This document shows positions 26,019 to 38,700 of a DNA stretch of 64,000 nt, piece by piece. Origin of the DNA: Nocardia xishanensis NBRC 101358 (GTDB taxonomy: Bacteria > Actinomycetota > Actinomycetes > Mycobacteriales > Mycobacteriaceae); assembly GCF_001613365.1 (NCBI RefSeq), contig NZ_BDCF01000002.1:372001-436000 (forward strand). Direction: 5' to 3'. Under the pieces are notes generated by a model. It searched no databases and had not been told where the DNA came from. It saw only the letters and a program-made list of their open reading frames with translations. The translations under genes were made by a program, and so were the position numbers. Every line of letters starts with the position of its first letter. Within the stretch, counting starts at the first letter, position 1.

Positions 26019-26735
26019 CTAGGCGTTCGGCAGTCCGACGAGGTCGGCCATGAGGTTCATCTGGTGATCGAAGTAGTCGGCCCTGGCTTCGATGGTGCCT
26101 TCGAGGCGTCCGAAGATCTCGAAGCTGACGAGGCCGAAAAGCTGTGTCCAACCGGTGAGTACGCGGGCGAGCGTGTCTTCGGGGAGGTCGGCGGTGAGGT
26201 GTTCGGCCTCTGTTCGTTGGTCGATCAGCACACGGAGATCCGCGCGGACGGGTGCGGGAAGAAGAGTTGGCAGGGGCGGAGGGTCGATGCGTCCCGCGGC
26301 CGTCGCGGCCGTGGCGATGTCGGAGAGCAGGAGAACGACGGTCGAGGCGGGGCGGATGGTGTCTCGCGGGGCACTGTAGCCGGGCACCGGGCTGCCATAG
26401 AGCAGGCCGTATTCGGTCGGGTGAGCCAGCGCCCAGTCACGAACAGCGGTGCAGACGGCGAGCCATCGGCCGCGGTAGTCGCCCTCCGATACCGCCGCCG
26501 CAGCGGAAGTGGCTGCGGCGCCGAGGGATTCATAGCCTTCCAGGATAAGGGCGGTGAGCAAGTCGTCGCGGCTTGGGAAGTACCGGTAGAGCGCCGAAGC
26601 GGCGATACCCATATCGCGCGCGACCCCGCGCAGCGAGAGATTGGCCCCGTCCACGGCAAGCCGTCGGCGCGCGACGACCTTGATCTCCTGGATCATTTCC
26701 GCGCGGACACGGGCTCGCAGCGTAGGGGCGGACAT
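26019..26735 (-). CDS. TetR-family regulator
   Basis: A 238-residue regulator. The helix-turn-helix reads LSLRGVARDMGIAASALYRY, and the C-terminal domain contains WALAHPTEYGLLYGSPVPGY, typical of TetR proteins with the WHG C-terminal domain (TetR_C_25-like). The start is MSAPTLRARV at 26735 rather than 26783. It diverges from the epimerase at 26889. Two copies of an AGAAC-N3-GTTCT palindrome lie between them, so it probably represses both genes. Confidence 0.85.
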   Translation of the reverse strand: MSAPTLRARVRAEMIQEIKVVARRRLAVDGANLSLRGVARDMGIAASALYRYFPSRDDLLTALILEGYESLGAAATSAAAAVSEGDYRGRWLAVCTAVRDWALAHPTEYGLLYGSPVPGYSAPRDTIRPASTVVLLLSDIATAATAAGRIDPPPLPTLLPAPVRADLRVLIDQRTEAEHLTADLPEDTLARVLTGWTQLFGLVSFEIFGRLEGTIEARADYFDHQMNLMADLVGLPNA

Positions 26736-26787
26736 ACCCGCCACTGTAGCGAACGCGGAACCAAAACGAGAACAGTCGGCCATTTAG

Positions 26788-26800
26788 AGAACTCTGTTCT
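26788..26800. promoter_or_regulatory. TetR operator, copy 1
   Basis: AGAAC-TCT-GTTCT palindrome just upstream of a -35 TTGACA (26800-26805). With TAGCGT at 26823-26828 (17-bp spacing) this forms a plausible promoter for the epimerase. A half site (GAGAAC) lies at about 26767. Confidence 0.6.
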
Positions 26801-26840
26801 TGACAGCTTCTACCTCGACATCTAGCGTGAAAAGCGTCGC

Positions 26841-26855
26841 GAGAACGCTGTTCTC
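26841..26855. promoter_or_regulatory. TetR operator, copy 2
   Basis: GAGAAC-GCT-GTTCTC perfect 6-bp-arm palindrome, same core as copy 1 and about 53 bp away, between the -10 and the epimerase start. Two helical-phase-spaced sites are typical of TetR autoregulation. Confidence 0.65.
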
Positions 26856-26888
26856 GAAACGGAACGCCTGACAGGATCGAGGATCGCC

Positions 26889-27818
26889 ATGCCCCTGCAC
26901 GTCGTCGTCGGAGCCGGACCCGTCGGATCGGCCACCGCAACCCTGCTGGCCGAGCGGGGCGACGACGTTCGCCTGCTCACTCGCAGCGGATCGGGACCCG
27001 AGCATCCGCGTATCGCACGCATCCGAGTCGACGCCACCGACACCGAGGCCCTCACCGCCCAGTGTGCGGGGGCGAGAGCGCTCCATCACTGCGCCGGGCT
27101 CGCATACACCCAGTGGGCCACCGGATTCCCGCCGCTCATCCACGCCGCGATCAACGCTGCCGCAGCCTCCGGCGCGCTTCTGCTCACCGTCGGAAACCTT
27201 TATGGCTACGGCGAATTCGATGGCCCGGTCGGCGAATCCCATCCACTGCGCCCCAACTCCACCAAGGGGCAGGTGCGCGCCGATCTCTGGAACGAGGCCT
27301 TGGCCGCGCATCGAGACGGCCGCATTCGCACCGCGGAAGTGCGTGGCTCCGACTACCTGGGAGCCGGAGCCAACTCGGCCTTCACCGCAGTGGTCCTGCC
27401 CGCCGTCACCGCGGGCAAGACCGCGCTGTTCCCGGGCGACCCCGACGCTCCGCACAGCTGGACAGCCATCGACGACATGGCACGCACCCTCGCCGCCGTC
27501 GCCGATGACGAAACAGCCTGGGGCAGAGCATGGCACGCGCCCACCGCCGCTCCGATATCGGTCCGCGCACTCGCCGACCTGACCGCCAACCTCACCGGCA
27601 CATCCCCGGCACGAGTCCGCCGCATGCCCTCGGCAATGCTGTGGGCCGCCGGCCTGTTCAATGCCGACGCCCGTGAAATACGGGAGTTGCGCTACCAATT
27701 CGACCGCCCGTTCGTGGTCGACTCCACCGCCGCGACCGAGAAATTCGGTATCGAACCCACACCGACCAGAGCCGCCCTGCAGGCCACCGTCGGCATCAGG
27801 ACCACCGCTGGGAACTGA
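26889..27818 (+). CDS. NAD-dependent epimerase/dehydratase (extended SDR)
   Basis: A 309-residue extended short-chain dehydrogenase. The NAD(P) site is VVGAGPVGSATATLL, then RVDATDTEAL, HHCAGLAYTQW, SGALLLTVGNLYGYG and the catalytic Tyr region. The Lys of YxxxK is not in the usual place, so either a variant active site or an NAD-binding protein is possible. Likely an oxidoreductase or sugar-nucleotide-type epimerase, cytosolic. Under divergent TetR control. Monocistronic. Confidence 0.8.
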   Translation: MPLHVVVGAGPVGSATATLLAERGDDVRLLTRSGSGPEHPRIARIRVDATDTEALTAQCAGARALHHCAGLAYTQWATGFPPLIHAAINAAAASGALLLTVGNLYGYGEFDGPVGESHPLRPNSTKGQVRADLWNEALAAHRDGRIRTAEVRGSDYLGAGANSAFTAVVLPAVTAGKTALFPGDPDAPHSWTAIDDMARTLAAVADDETAWGRAWHAPTAAPISVRALADLTANLTGTSPARVRRMPSAMLWAAGLFNADAREIRELRYQFDRPFVVDSTAATEKFGIEPTPTRAALQATVGIRTTAGN

Positions 27819-27952
27819 GGACCCTGCCACCACAAGAAATGACCGTCCTCTCGGCGCCGCCTACTACATACGCGGCCGACCGGTCGGAATACGGCAGGTC
27901 AACCGACCGTGGACACGGGCCATGGAATTGCGGCGGGTCAGCCGATGGTTCG

Positions 27953-28705
27953 TCAATCCGGCATCCCGATCCTGGGCGGGCAGACGACTCGGTCGGGGTT
28001 GGCTCGCAAGTATTTGAGGCCCTGCTTCATATAGACGCGGGGGTTGGTGTCGAGGTGCTTGGCCCACAGCGGCCTGGGATCGCCGCGCATCACGCTCCAG
28101 CAGGCGAGCGCGTACCCGAACATCGGCTGCGAGAGATAGCCGAGCCGCTCGGATCGCCAGCCGTGGCGGCTCTGGGAGAACTGGAACGCCGCATTGGCAT
28201 TGAAGACGCCGAGCCCCAGGTACACGGTGACCAGATCGGTGAGCTGCTCGCCATCGTGCCGATCGGGCGCGATGCGGTCCTCGCCGAGCAGCCGTTCGTG
28301 CGCCAGCTCATGGGCGACGGTCGCCACCAACGCGACCGGCGAGCGCATCTGCGACATCGACAGCGACACCACCGCACGGCCGCGCTCCAAGCGGTAGTGT
28401 CCCGCCTCCCCCAGCGAAGAACCCTCCAGAAACGTGGCATCGTCCGGCAGCACATCGCCGTCCGTGTCGACCTCCACGACGACGCGATCCCGACGGACAC
28501 CCATGTACCCGCTCACGCGCTCGACCAAGGACCGGACCTCCGGCTCGGTGCCGGAGTACGCGTCGGGAAAGAAATCCGAAGTCGGCAGAATCACCGGTGT
28601 TCGCAGCGTCCTTGGTCCGAATTGTGTTGCGCACCAGCTCAACATCTCCTCGACCCACAGCCGCTCGATCTCCCCCACCGGGCATGTCGGCTTGAAAAAT
28701 CCCAT
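27953..28705 (-). CDS. HExxH-type metallopeptidase-like protein
   Basis: A 250-residue cytosolic protein with the zinc-binding signature HELAHE at 132-137 inside a helix (VALVATVAHELAHERLLG), preceded by beta strands and followed by DLVTVYLGLGVFNANAAFQF. The downstream EQLTDLVTVY supplies a possible third ligand. It resembles M48/M78-like minimal peptidases or immunity-type ImmA/IrrE relatives, but no further match is recognised. No signal peptide or membrane segment. Conserved hypothetical in actinomycetes; substrate unknown. Confidence 0.6.
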   Translation of the reverse strand: MGFFKPTCPVGEIERLWVEEMLSWCATQFGPRTLRTPVILPTSDFFPDAYSGTEPEVRSLVERVSGYMGVRRDRVVVEVDTDGDVLPDDATFLEGSSLGEAGHYRLERGRAVVSLSMSQMRSPVALVATVAHELAHERLLGEDRIAPDRHDGEQLTDLVTVYLGLGVFNANAAFQFSQSRHGWRSERLGYLSQPMFGYALACWSVMRGDPRPLWAKHLDTNPRVYMKQGLKYLRANPDRVVCPPRIGMPD

Positions 28706-28982
28706 GCGGCATTATCTCTGGCGACGCACGGTTCGCTCGGTTGCCGTTCAGGCGGTGAGCAGGGACGCCGCCGGCCGCCCACATCGATTTTCGACCACAC
28801 CCACCCGCGGGGCCGCGCGTATCGCGCACCACCTGGCACATAGCCACAGATTTGCCAAATATGCCGATGACGCGGCGGTTCTCCCGGGCTCTGCCGCACA
28901 GGCCGCTTAAGCTGTCTGCGCCGCAACGTGCGACACATTCGAGGTCCGGAAGCGCTCAGAGGTAGACGTCCAGGAGGCGGGA

Positions 28983-29711
28983 ATGCCGGAAACCGGTCGT
29001 AGGCGGTCACGTCCGATATTGATTGCGAGCATGTTGCCGCTTGCGGTCCTGCTCGGCACAGGAGTAGCCAACGCATCCCCGCACAACGCGGCACAGGCGC
29101 CTGCCACGCCACCGACGACAGCGGAACGGCTATCGCGCCACGAACAGGGGCAAGATTCCTCCCCGTCGCCGATCCTCCTCGTTCTGGTCGCGCAGTCGCC
29201 GGTCGACACCACATCGGCGGCGGACACGGGCCGCGTCGATGGCGCCCTGGCGAAGGCGGTCGCCGACGGTCGCACCGGACTCGTGACGGTAGCCGGACCG
29301 GACTCGCCGCCGCTCGTGGATCAGCGGCAGATCGAGGAGTTCTGCGCGCAAATCCCCATAGATCCCCGCCGATGCACCGTCGTCGCCGTCGAAGCGGGCG
29401 TCGGTGCGGCCAGCGGTGCGGCCATCGGTGCGGGCATCGCCGCGGGAGTGTCCGCGCCGGTCGCGGTAGCCGCCGCATTGGCGGGCGCGGCCGCCGGGTT
29501 CCTCGTCGGCATCCCGTTCCTGCCTACCGGCCTTGTTGTCGGCCCGCTCCTCGGCGCGGCCGTCGGCGCCACCGTCGTCGCCATACCCGCCGCCCTGCTC
29601 GGCGGGGCGCTCGGGGCGTCGATCGGGGCGCTGGTCGGCTTCACCACGCCCCTGCCGCAAGAGGGCGCCCGAACCGAGGGATCCGAGGCACCTGCCTCCT
29701 CGCCGAATTGA
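28983..29711 (+). CDS. Exported glycine-zipper-like protein
   Basis: A 242-residue protein. A signal peptide (ILIASMLPLAVLLGTGVANA) ends near residue 31. The middle is polar; the C-terminal half (about 135-225) is a Gly/Ala-rich set of hydrophobic helices with repeated GAAIGAGIAAG, GAAAGFLVG, GAAVGATVV patterns, the glycine-zipper type that inserts into membranes. GGAGGCGGGA precedes the ATG. Such exported pore-like or envelope-associated proteins are widespread in mycolata; function unknown. It ends nine bases before the NRPS stop (convergent). Confidence 0.65.
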   Translation: MPETGRRRSRPILIASMLPLAVLLGTGVANASPHNAAQAPATPPTTAERLSRHEQGQDSSPSPILLVLVAQSPVDTTSAADTGRVDGALAKAVADGRTGLVTVAGPDSPPLVDQRQIEEFCAQIPIDPRRCTVVAVEAGVGAASGAAIGAGIAAGVSAPVAVAAALAGAAAGFLVGIPFLPTGLVVGPLLGAAVGATVVAIPAALLGGALGASIGALVGFTTPLPQEGARTEGSEAPASSPN

Positions 29712-29720
29712 ACGCGGCCA

Positions 29721-32700
29721 TCACTCCAGTCGCGCGTCGATAATCCGGGCGATCTGCGCCATCGCACCGGGTTCGGTCATCGCGAGGTGGGTCGCATCGA
29801 TGTCGAAAGCCGAGATCTGCCCGCGCACCACCGGTGCCCATCCCTCGTGACCCGCGGCGTCGGATCGCCTTTCCCGCGTCGCGGTGAAATAGAGCATGTC
29901 GGTGTCCAAGACCGCGGGCCGCCACACACTGACCGCACGGATCGCCTGGTTGTAGGCATCGGTCAGGCGCTCGATCCGTGCGGCGTCGATACCGAGGCTG
30001 CTGCCCAGATGCCGTTCGATCAGCTCGGCGGCTTCCTCGGCGGTCGCATCGGCGCTCACGAAATCGACGCCGAGGACCGGGCCGAGATTGCTGATCAGTT
30101 CTCCGGCGGTGACGGCGGGGAATGCAGGCTCCTCCACACCGTCCGCCTCGGCGTCCAACAGCGCCAGTAGCGCGACCTGTTCACCGGCTGCGCGCATCTC
30201 GACTGCAACGGCATGGGCGATCACACCACCCAGCGACCAGCCGAGGAGGTGATAGGGGCCGTGCGGCTGAACCGTGCGAATCTCCTCGAAGTAGCGTCGA
30301 GCCATTTCTTCGATCGAGGTCGGACCAGGGACCTCACCGCCGATTTGGGGCGCCTGAAGTCCGTAGATCGGCCGGCCGTCGGAGAGGTACCGGTCGAGCG
30401 TGCGGTAACACCACGACAGGCCCGCCGCCGGATGGATGCAGAACAGTGGCGGCCGCTCGCCGCCCGTCCGAATCGGAAGCAGCACGTCGAAGCCGTGATC
30501 GGTCCGGTCGACGGCGTCATCCGAGCACATTCCGGACTTGATCCGGTTCGCCAGGTCGGCCGGGCAGGGGTCCGACAACATCCAGGCGATCGGAACCTCG
30601 TAGCCGAGTTCTTTCCGCAACTCGTTCACCACCTGTACCGACTTCAGCGAGTTGCCACCCAAGGCGTAGAAGTCGTCGTCGGCGCCCACCCGATCCACGC
30701 CGAGCACCGCTCCGAAGATTCGTGCGACCGCCTCTTCCAGCCACGACGAAGGCTCCCTGAACTCTCCTACCGCCAGCACCGGCTCAGGTAGCCGCGTGAG
30801 GTCCAGCTTGCCCGACGGGGTGAGTGGCATCGTGTCGAGCACCACGACCGTGGTGGGCATCATGTATTCGGGCAGTTCGGTCGCCGCGTGCGCCAAGACC
30901 GCCGCGGCCTCGACCGTGGCGCCCGCGGCGGGTACCAGGTAGCCGACCAGGTGCTCCACCGCACCGGTGGAGCGCACCACAGCGATCGCCCTGGCAATGC
31001 CGGGATACTCGGCCAGTACTGCCTCGATTTCACCCAGTTCGATACGCAGGCCGCGCAGCTTCACCTGGAAATCGGTGCGGCCCAGGTATTCCAACCCGCC
31101 GGTGTGCCGCCAGCGCACCAAGTCGCCGGTGCGGTACAGGCGACTGCCATCGCCGTACGGGTCGGGCACGAACCGTTCCGCGGTGAGGCCCGGACGTGAC
31201 CTATAGCCGCGCGCGAGCTGGGCGCCCGCCAAGTACAGCTCCCCGGCGACACCGGGCGGCACCGGGCGCAACCGGTGGTCGAGGACGTATGCCCGCGCGT
31301 TCCACACCGGTGTGCCCATCGGGATGTTCCCGCTGTCGGCTTCCGTCACCCGGTGCGCGGTCGCGCACACGGCGAACTCGGTCGGCCCGTACAGATTGTG
31401 CAACTCGACGCCGGGCATTGTTCGCCGCACCGCGGCCACCACCTCGGGGCCGAACGCCTCACCACCCACCAGCAGCGTCCGCACCGAGTCCAGCGACCGC
31501 GCGGGCGCCGCGTCCACGAATACCGCCAGCATCGACGGCACGAACGCGGTGACCGTGACGCGCTGGGCGGCAATGGTTTCGGCGAGGTAGGCCGGGTCGG
31601 CATGCCCGTCGGCTCGCGCGATCACCATCCGCGCTCCCACCGCCAGTGTCGCGAACAGCTCCCACACCGACATGTCGAACGTGGCCGGGGACTTATGGAG
31701 CACTACGTCGTTCGGAGTCAGTGCGCAGAGCCCGCTGATCCACCGCACCTGGTTCAGCATCGAAGAATGGGATACCGCGACGCCTTTCGGTCGCCCGGTC
31801 GATCCAGAAGTGAAGAGCAGGTAGGCGACGTTGTGCGGTCGCAGCGGTGCGAGCCGATCCGCGTCGGTGACCGGGGCGTCATCGAACCCGGACAGCTCGA
31901 GACCATCGAGGGACGACAGCTCCAACACCGGTGCGGCGACCGACAGCATGTACGCGATGCGGTCGGCCGGAAGATCCGGGTCGACCGGCACGTACCCGCC
32001 ACCGGCGGCGTGCACCGCGTACATGGCGGTGACCTGGTCCAGTGAACGCCGCATCCGCAGCGCCACCAACGACTCAGGGCGCACTCCGCGGGAGATCAGC
32101 CACCGCGCCAATCTGTATACGCGGGAGGAGAATTCCGCATAGGTCAGCGACTGTTCGCCGGACACCACCGCGGGCCGATCCGCATACGCCCGCACGGAGC
32201 CGGCGAAGACCGAGGGCGGCGTCTCGTCGAGAGGTAGCCTGTGATCGGTCGAATTCCACTGTGTCAGAACGGCTTCACGTTCCTCAGTGGAGAGCAGATC
32301 CACCTCGCGCACCGGCTGCGCCGGATCGGTCACCAGTGCGCCGAGCAACCGCAGCAGGCGATCGACGATCATGGTCACCGTCGTCTCGTCGAAGAGGTCA
32401 CTGGCGTAGGTCACCGCACCGCCGACGCCGGCCGGGGTGCCGGCGGAATCGTAGGAATCCGATACCGAGATCTGTAGATCGAACAGTGCGGTGTCGGTGT
32501 CTGCCGTCACGGCCGACGCCGAGAGCCCCGGCAGTTCGAACTCGGCCATGCCGATGTTCTGGAACGCCAACATCACCTGGAACAGTGGATGGTGGGCGTG
32601 CGACCGCGCCGGGTTCAGCTCCTGCACCAACCGCTCGAACGGAACATCGGCATGCCCGAACGCGGCCAGATCGGTCCCGCGCACATGCTCGAGCAGCTGG

Positions 32701-35700
32701 CTGAACGTCATCCCCTGGGTCAATCGGGTCCGCAGGACCAGGGTGTTGACGAACATGCCGACCAGATCGTCTAGTTCCGGCTCGCCGCGTCCCGCATACG
32801 GAGTGCCGATCGCGATATCGTCCGTGCCGGCCAGCCGGGCCAACGTTGCCGCCAGCCCGGCATGGAAGACCATGAACAGCGTCGTGTTGTGTGCCCGCGC
32901 GACGCGCTGCAATCCCGCGTGCAGATCGGGATCGACGGTTATCGGTACGCTCGCGCCGGCGTGGGTCTGCACGGGCGGACGCGGTCGATCGGTCGGCAGC
33001 TCGAGCAGAGCCGGGAGTTCCGCCAATTCCGCTGTCCAGTAGTCGATCTGGGCGCGTAGCAGCGAGTCGGGATCGTCTTCGGTCCCCAGCACGGTCCGCT
33101 GCCAGATCGCGTAGTCGGCGTACTGCACCGGCAGCGGCGGCAGGTTCGGTGTCTCCCCGGCCAGGCGTGCCGCGTACGCGATCATCATGTCCCGCGCCAG
33201 CGGGCCGAGCGACGATCCGTCGCAGGAAATGTGGTGCACTACGACGGCCAGCACCCACTCGGTCGGCCCGAGCCCGAACAACCGGACCCGCACCGGCGCC
33301 TCGACCGTCAGATCGAACACCGTCGAGACGAACGCCGACAATGCCTCGGGCAGTTCCTGTTCCGCTATCGAGATCACGGTCTCCGGCGCGATCGCCCCGG
33401 CGGCGGGAAGGACGACCTGAGACGGCTCGCCCGCGCCGTACGGGTATACGGTCCGCAGTACCTCGTGCCTGTTCAGCACATCCTCGACGGCCGCGCGCAG
33501 GGCGTCGAAATTCAGCTCTCCGGACAGCCGAAGCACGATCGGAATGCTGTAGGCGGCCGAGCCGGGCTCGAGCTGGTTCAGGAACCACATTCGCTGCTGT
33601 GCGTACGACAGCGGAATTCGCTGCGGCCGTTGCTGCGCGGTCAGCGCCACCCGACCGGTGTCGGCTCGCGATTCGGCGTAGGCGGCCAACCGCGCGACAG
33701 TCGGCGCCTCGAAGATCATCGACGCCAGGATGGTCGCGTCGAGCGCCGCGCCGATCCGCGCGGCCAGGCGGATGGCCACCAGGCTGTTGCCACCGAGTTC
33801 GAAGAAGTCGTCGTCGGCGCCCACCGGACCGTCGATGCCGAGGACGTCGGCGAATACGCCGGCCACTATCTCCTGCACGGGAGACTCCGGGGCCCGGAAT
33901 CGCTTGGCCTGTACGACGGGTGCGGGCAGAGCCGCGCGGTCGAGCTTTCCATTCGGCGACAGCGGAATCGCGTCCAGGATCATCACCGCGGCGGGCACCA
34001 GGTACGACGGCAGCACTTCGGCCAGCGACGCCCGCAACTGTTCACCCGACAGGCCGGCCCCGGTTTCGGGCACCGCATACGACACCAACATCACCTGACC
34101 GGTGTCGTCCCGCCGCGCCACGGTGACCGCGTATGCCACATCCGCCCGCGCGCTCAACACCGCGTCGATCTCGCCGAGCTCCACACGGTAACCGCGGATC
34201 TTCACCTGGGAATCGTTGCGCCCCAGGAACTCCAGGGACCCGTCGGCATTCCAGCGAACCACGTCACCTGTGCGATACATGCGTCGTCCCGTTTCCCCGA
34301 ACGGGTGCGCCACGAACCGCTCCGCATTCGTCGCCGCCCTGTTCAGGTAACCACGCGCCAGCGCAGGGCCCGCCAGATACAGCTCCCCGGCCACCCCTAC
34401 CGGCACCGGCTGCAACCGGGTGTCCAGGACCAGCGCCTGAGTACCCGGCAGCGGGGCACCGATCGTCGGCCGGTCATCCGGTCGCAGCGCACCTGCCGCC
34501 GTGGCGGCGATCGTGGCCTCCGTCGGCCCGTACAGCACCTGGAAGGTCCTCGCGCCCGCGATATCGGTGCCGGTCCATCGGCTCACCAGATCTGCCGGTA
34601 CCTCCTCACCGCCGGACATCACCAGCCGCAAGTCGTCCAGGCCTGCCGGATCCACCGACGCGAGCGCGGCCGGGGTCAGGAAGGCGTGGGTGACCCGCTG
34701 CACGCGCAGGAGCTCGGCCAGCTCGCCGCCGCCGTAGATCCCCGTCGGCGCCACGACCAGCACAGCGGCCCGGCTGACCGCGATCAGGATCTCCATCAAT
34801 GCGGCGTCGAACGACGGCGACGCGAAATGCAGCACCCTGGACGTGTTCCGAAGCTCGCTGTGGGCGCGCCACCCCGAGACGAATTCGGCGATGCCGGAAT
34901 GCGTGACGGCGACGCCCTTCGGCGCCCCGGTCGATCCCGAGGTGAAGATCACGTAGGCGACATTCGAGGCCCGCAGCGGCCGCGTCCGCTCTTCGTCGCC
35001 GATCGTGCCGCTCGCCGACGCCTCGATCCGCGCGGTGACGGCCGGGTCGTCGAGCACGATCCAGTTCACCGAATCGGGCACCTCGGCGCGTGCCGACGAC
35101 ACCGTGATGCCCAGCGTCGCACCGGAATCCGAGACCATCTGCGCGATCCGGCCCGCGGGATAGCCCGGGTCGACCGGTACGTACGCCGCACCCGTCTTGA
35201 CCACCGCCCACCACGCGACGACGGAATCCATCGACCGCGCCGCCGCCACCAGCACCGGATGCTCCGGTCCGGCGCCGAGGCCGATCAGTACCCTCGCCAG
35301 CCGGCTGGACCGCTCGTCCAGCTGCGCGTACGACAACGTGGCATCCCCCGCGACGACGGCGATACCGTCGCCATTGTCTCGCACGGCCGAGGCGAACACG
35401 TCCGGTAACAATCCGGAGGGCTCCAGCGCGGCCACGGTATGTGCCCCGACCCGCGACGTGAGCGCCGAGCGCTCGTCGGCCTCCAGCCAGTCGATATCCC
35501 CGATCACCACCGCCGGATCGTCGGCGACGGCTTCCAGCACCCGCACCAACCGCCGGACGATCGCCGCCGCGGTCGCCTCGTCGAACAGATCCGTCGCATA
35601 GGCCATCGTTCCCGAGATACCTTGCGCCACACCGACATTGCTGATCGAATCGGACAGCGCCAGTTGCAGGTCGAACTGCGTCGCCCCGGTATCGACATCC

Positions 35701-38700
35701 ACTCGGGCAACCCGGACGCCGGGCAGCGCCATATCGCCCGTCGACACGTTCTGGAACGCCAGGGCCACCTGGAACAACGGATGCCGCGCCGCCGATCGCT
35801 CCGGGCTCAACGCCTCGACGATCCGCTCGAACGGCACGTCCGCGTGCTCGAACGCGAGCAGGTCCGTCTCGCGGGTGCGAATCAGCAACTCGGCGAACGA
35901 CTCGCCCGTATCCACCCGGGTCCGCAATGCGAGCGTGTTCACGAACATCCCCACCAGATCTTCCAGAGCGGGCTCACCGCGACCAGCGACCGGGGTGCCG
36001 ATCACTATGTCATCGCTGTCACCGAGCCTGGCCAATACCGTTGCCAGCGCCGCGTGCATCACCATGAACAGCGACGAACCCCGCGACCGTGCGAGCGCGA
36101 GCAACCGCTCGTGCAGCCTCGCGTCGATCTCCACCGGCACCCGGCTTCCCGACAGCGACGCGACCGCCGGGCGTGGTCGGTCCGCGGGCAGTTCCAGCCG
36201 GTCCGGTGCGCCCGCGAGCGTCGAGCGCCAGAACTCCAGCTGCGCGGACATCAACGACGCCGGATCGTCCTCGGCCCCCAGCATCTGCCGTTGCCACCAC
36301 GCGAAATCCGCGTATTGCACGGCGAGCGGCTCCCATTCGGGCGCGCGCCCGGCCAGTCGCGCGGCATAAGCCGCCATCACGTCACGGGCCAGCGGCCCCA
36401 TCGACTGACCGTCGCCCGCGATGTGGTGGACCACCAGCACCAGCAGGAATTCTCCTGTGCCACCGTCGAGCTCGAACAATCCCACTCGCATCGGGACTCC
36501 GGCCGTCACATCGAATCCGCGCCGCACGAACTCTCCGACCACATCCGGGACCGCATCCGCTGGCACCCGCACCGGCTCCACCGGCACCGCGGGCTCGTCG
36601 AGAACGACCTGCCGCGGCTCGCCGGAGACTTCCGGATATATCGTCCGCAGCACCTCGTGACGTGCCATCACATCGGCGAGTGCGGCCGCCAGCGCCGCGG
36701 TGTCCAGCCGTCCCGTCAGCCGCAGCATCACCGGAATGTTGTATGCCGCAGAGTCCGGATCGAGTCGGTTCAGGAACCACATCCGCTGCTGCGCCAGAGA
36801 CAGCGGCACGGGGTCGGGGTGCGCTCCGGGCAGCAAGGGCAACCGTCTCCCACCGCTGAGCGTTCCCGCGAGCGCGGCCAATTCGGCGACCGTCGGCGCC
36901 TCGAACACCGACCGCACCGGCACGCGCACGTCCATGGCCGCACCTATGCGCGCCACCACCAGGGAGGCGCTGAGCGAATCGCCGCCAAGCGCGAAGAAGT
37001 CGTCGTCGGCTCCCACCTGGTCCACGTCGAGAACCTGCTCGAATGTCCGCGCGACCAACTCTTCCAACCCCGGCGACGGCGCCCGGAATTCGCGGGCGAC
37101 GGCAACCGGTACGGGCAACCGCTCGCGATCCAGCTTCCCGTTGGGGGTCAGCGGCACCTCGTCCAGCACCACCACCGCGGATGGCACCATGTACCGGGGC
37201 AACGCCTCGGCCAGCGCCGCACGCAACTCCTCGCCCGATACCTCCGCCCCGGGTGCGAGCACCACATAGGACACCAGCAGCACCGGTCGCCCTTCGTCGC
37301 TCCTCGGCACGGTGACGGCGTATGCCACATCCGCGCGCGCGCCGAGCACCGCGTCGATCTCGCCCAGCTCGATCCTGGTGCCACGAACCTTCACCTGAAA
37401 ATCGTTGCGCCCCAAGAACTCCATCTCACCATTGGCGGTGCTGCGCACCATGTCACCGGTCGCGTACATGCGCTGGCCCGGCTCCCCGAACGGACATGCG
37501 ACGAACCGCGCCGCAGTCAATCCCGTCCTGGCGACGTACCCATCGGCCACGCCCGGGCCGAACAGGTACAGCTCGCCCGCGACGCCGGGCGGCACCGGCC
37601 GCAACCAGGTATTCAGGACCACCGCCGCGACCGTGCCGATCGGCCTGCCGATCGTGATCGCGGCGCCCGGCGCCATCGGGTCGCCGGAGGTCGCCCAGAT
37701 AGTGCATTCCGTCGGCCCGTAGACATTGACCATGGCGCGATTCGGCGCCCACCGTTCGACCAGTTCCGGCCCGACCGGCTCACCGGCCGGCGCCAGCACG
37801 CGCAACCCGTCGAGACCATCGCACGGGACCGTCGCCAGCGCCGAAGGGGTCACGATGGCATGCGAAACGCCTTCTCGCCGGATGAGATTCGCCAGCTCGG
37901 GACCGGCGTAGATATCGGCGGGCGAGACGACGAGCCGACCGCGCGAGCCGTGCGCCATCAACACCTCGAACACCGAGGCGTCGAAGCTGGGCGAGGCGAC
38001 CTGCAACACCACCGACGTCTTGTCGACGCCGAGTAGTCGCCGTTGCGCCGCGACGATCTCGGCCAGGCCGCGATGGCTGACGAGAACGCCCTTGGGCGTT
38101 CCGGTCGATCCGGAGGTGTAGCTCAGGTACGCGGTCTGATCCCGCCGGATCGGCCCGCCGCGTTCGGCATCGGTGATCGGCGCGGCAGGTCCCGAGTCCA
38201 GGGCGCCGAGCATCTGTTCCGTGTCGAGGACCAGCCAGTCGACACCTTCGGGAAGATGCTTCCTGGTCGGCGTATCGGTCAAGCCGAGAGCTGTTTTCGA
38301 GTTCGACAGCAGAAATCCGATGCGCTCCGAAGGCAGGATCGAATCGATCGGCAGAAGGGCGGCGCCGGTCTTGGCCACGGCCCACAGGGCGACCGTCGCC
38401 GCAAGGGATCGCGGAAGCACGGAGGCGACGACCTGTCCCCGCCGGGCGCCGTGCCGCAGCAGGATCCGCGCCAGACGCGCGGATCGCTCGTCGAGCTGCC
38501 GATAGGTCATCGCGGCCCCGCCGCACCGCACGGCGATCGCATCGGGTTCGGCCGCGGCGGAAGCGGCCAGTATTCGGTCCAACGTGTCCGGAATCGCGGC
38601 TTGCGCACTCCGAACCGGCCACGACGGTCCCGGTTCCTCGTCGAGCGGCAGCTCGCCCAGCCGCACGTCCGCGTTCGCGGCGATCCGGCACAGCAACTCG

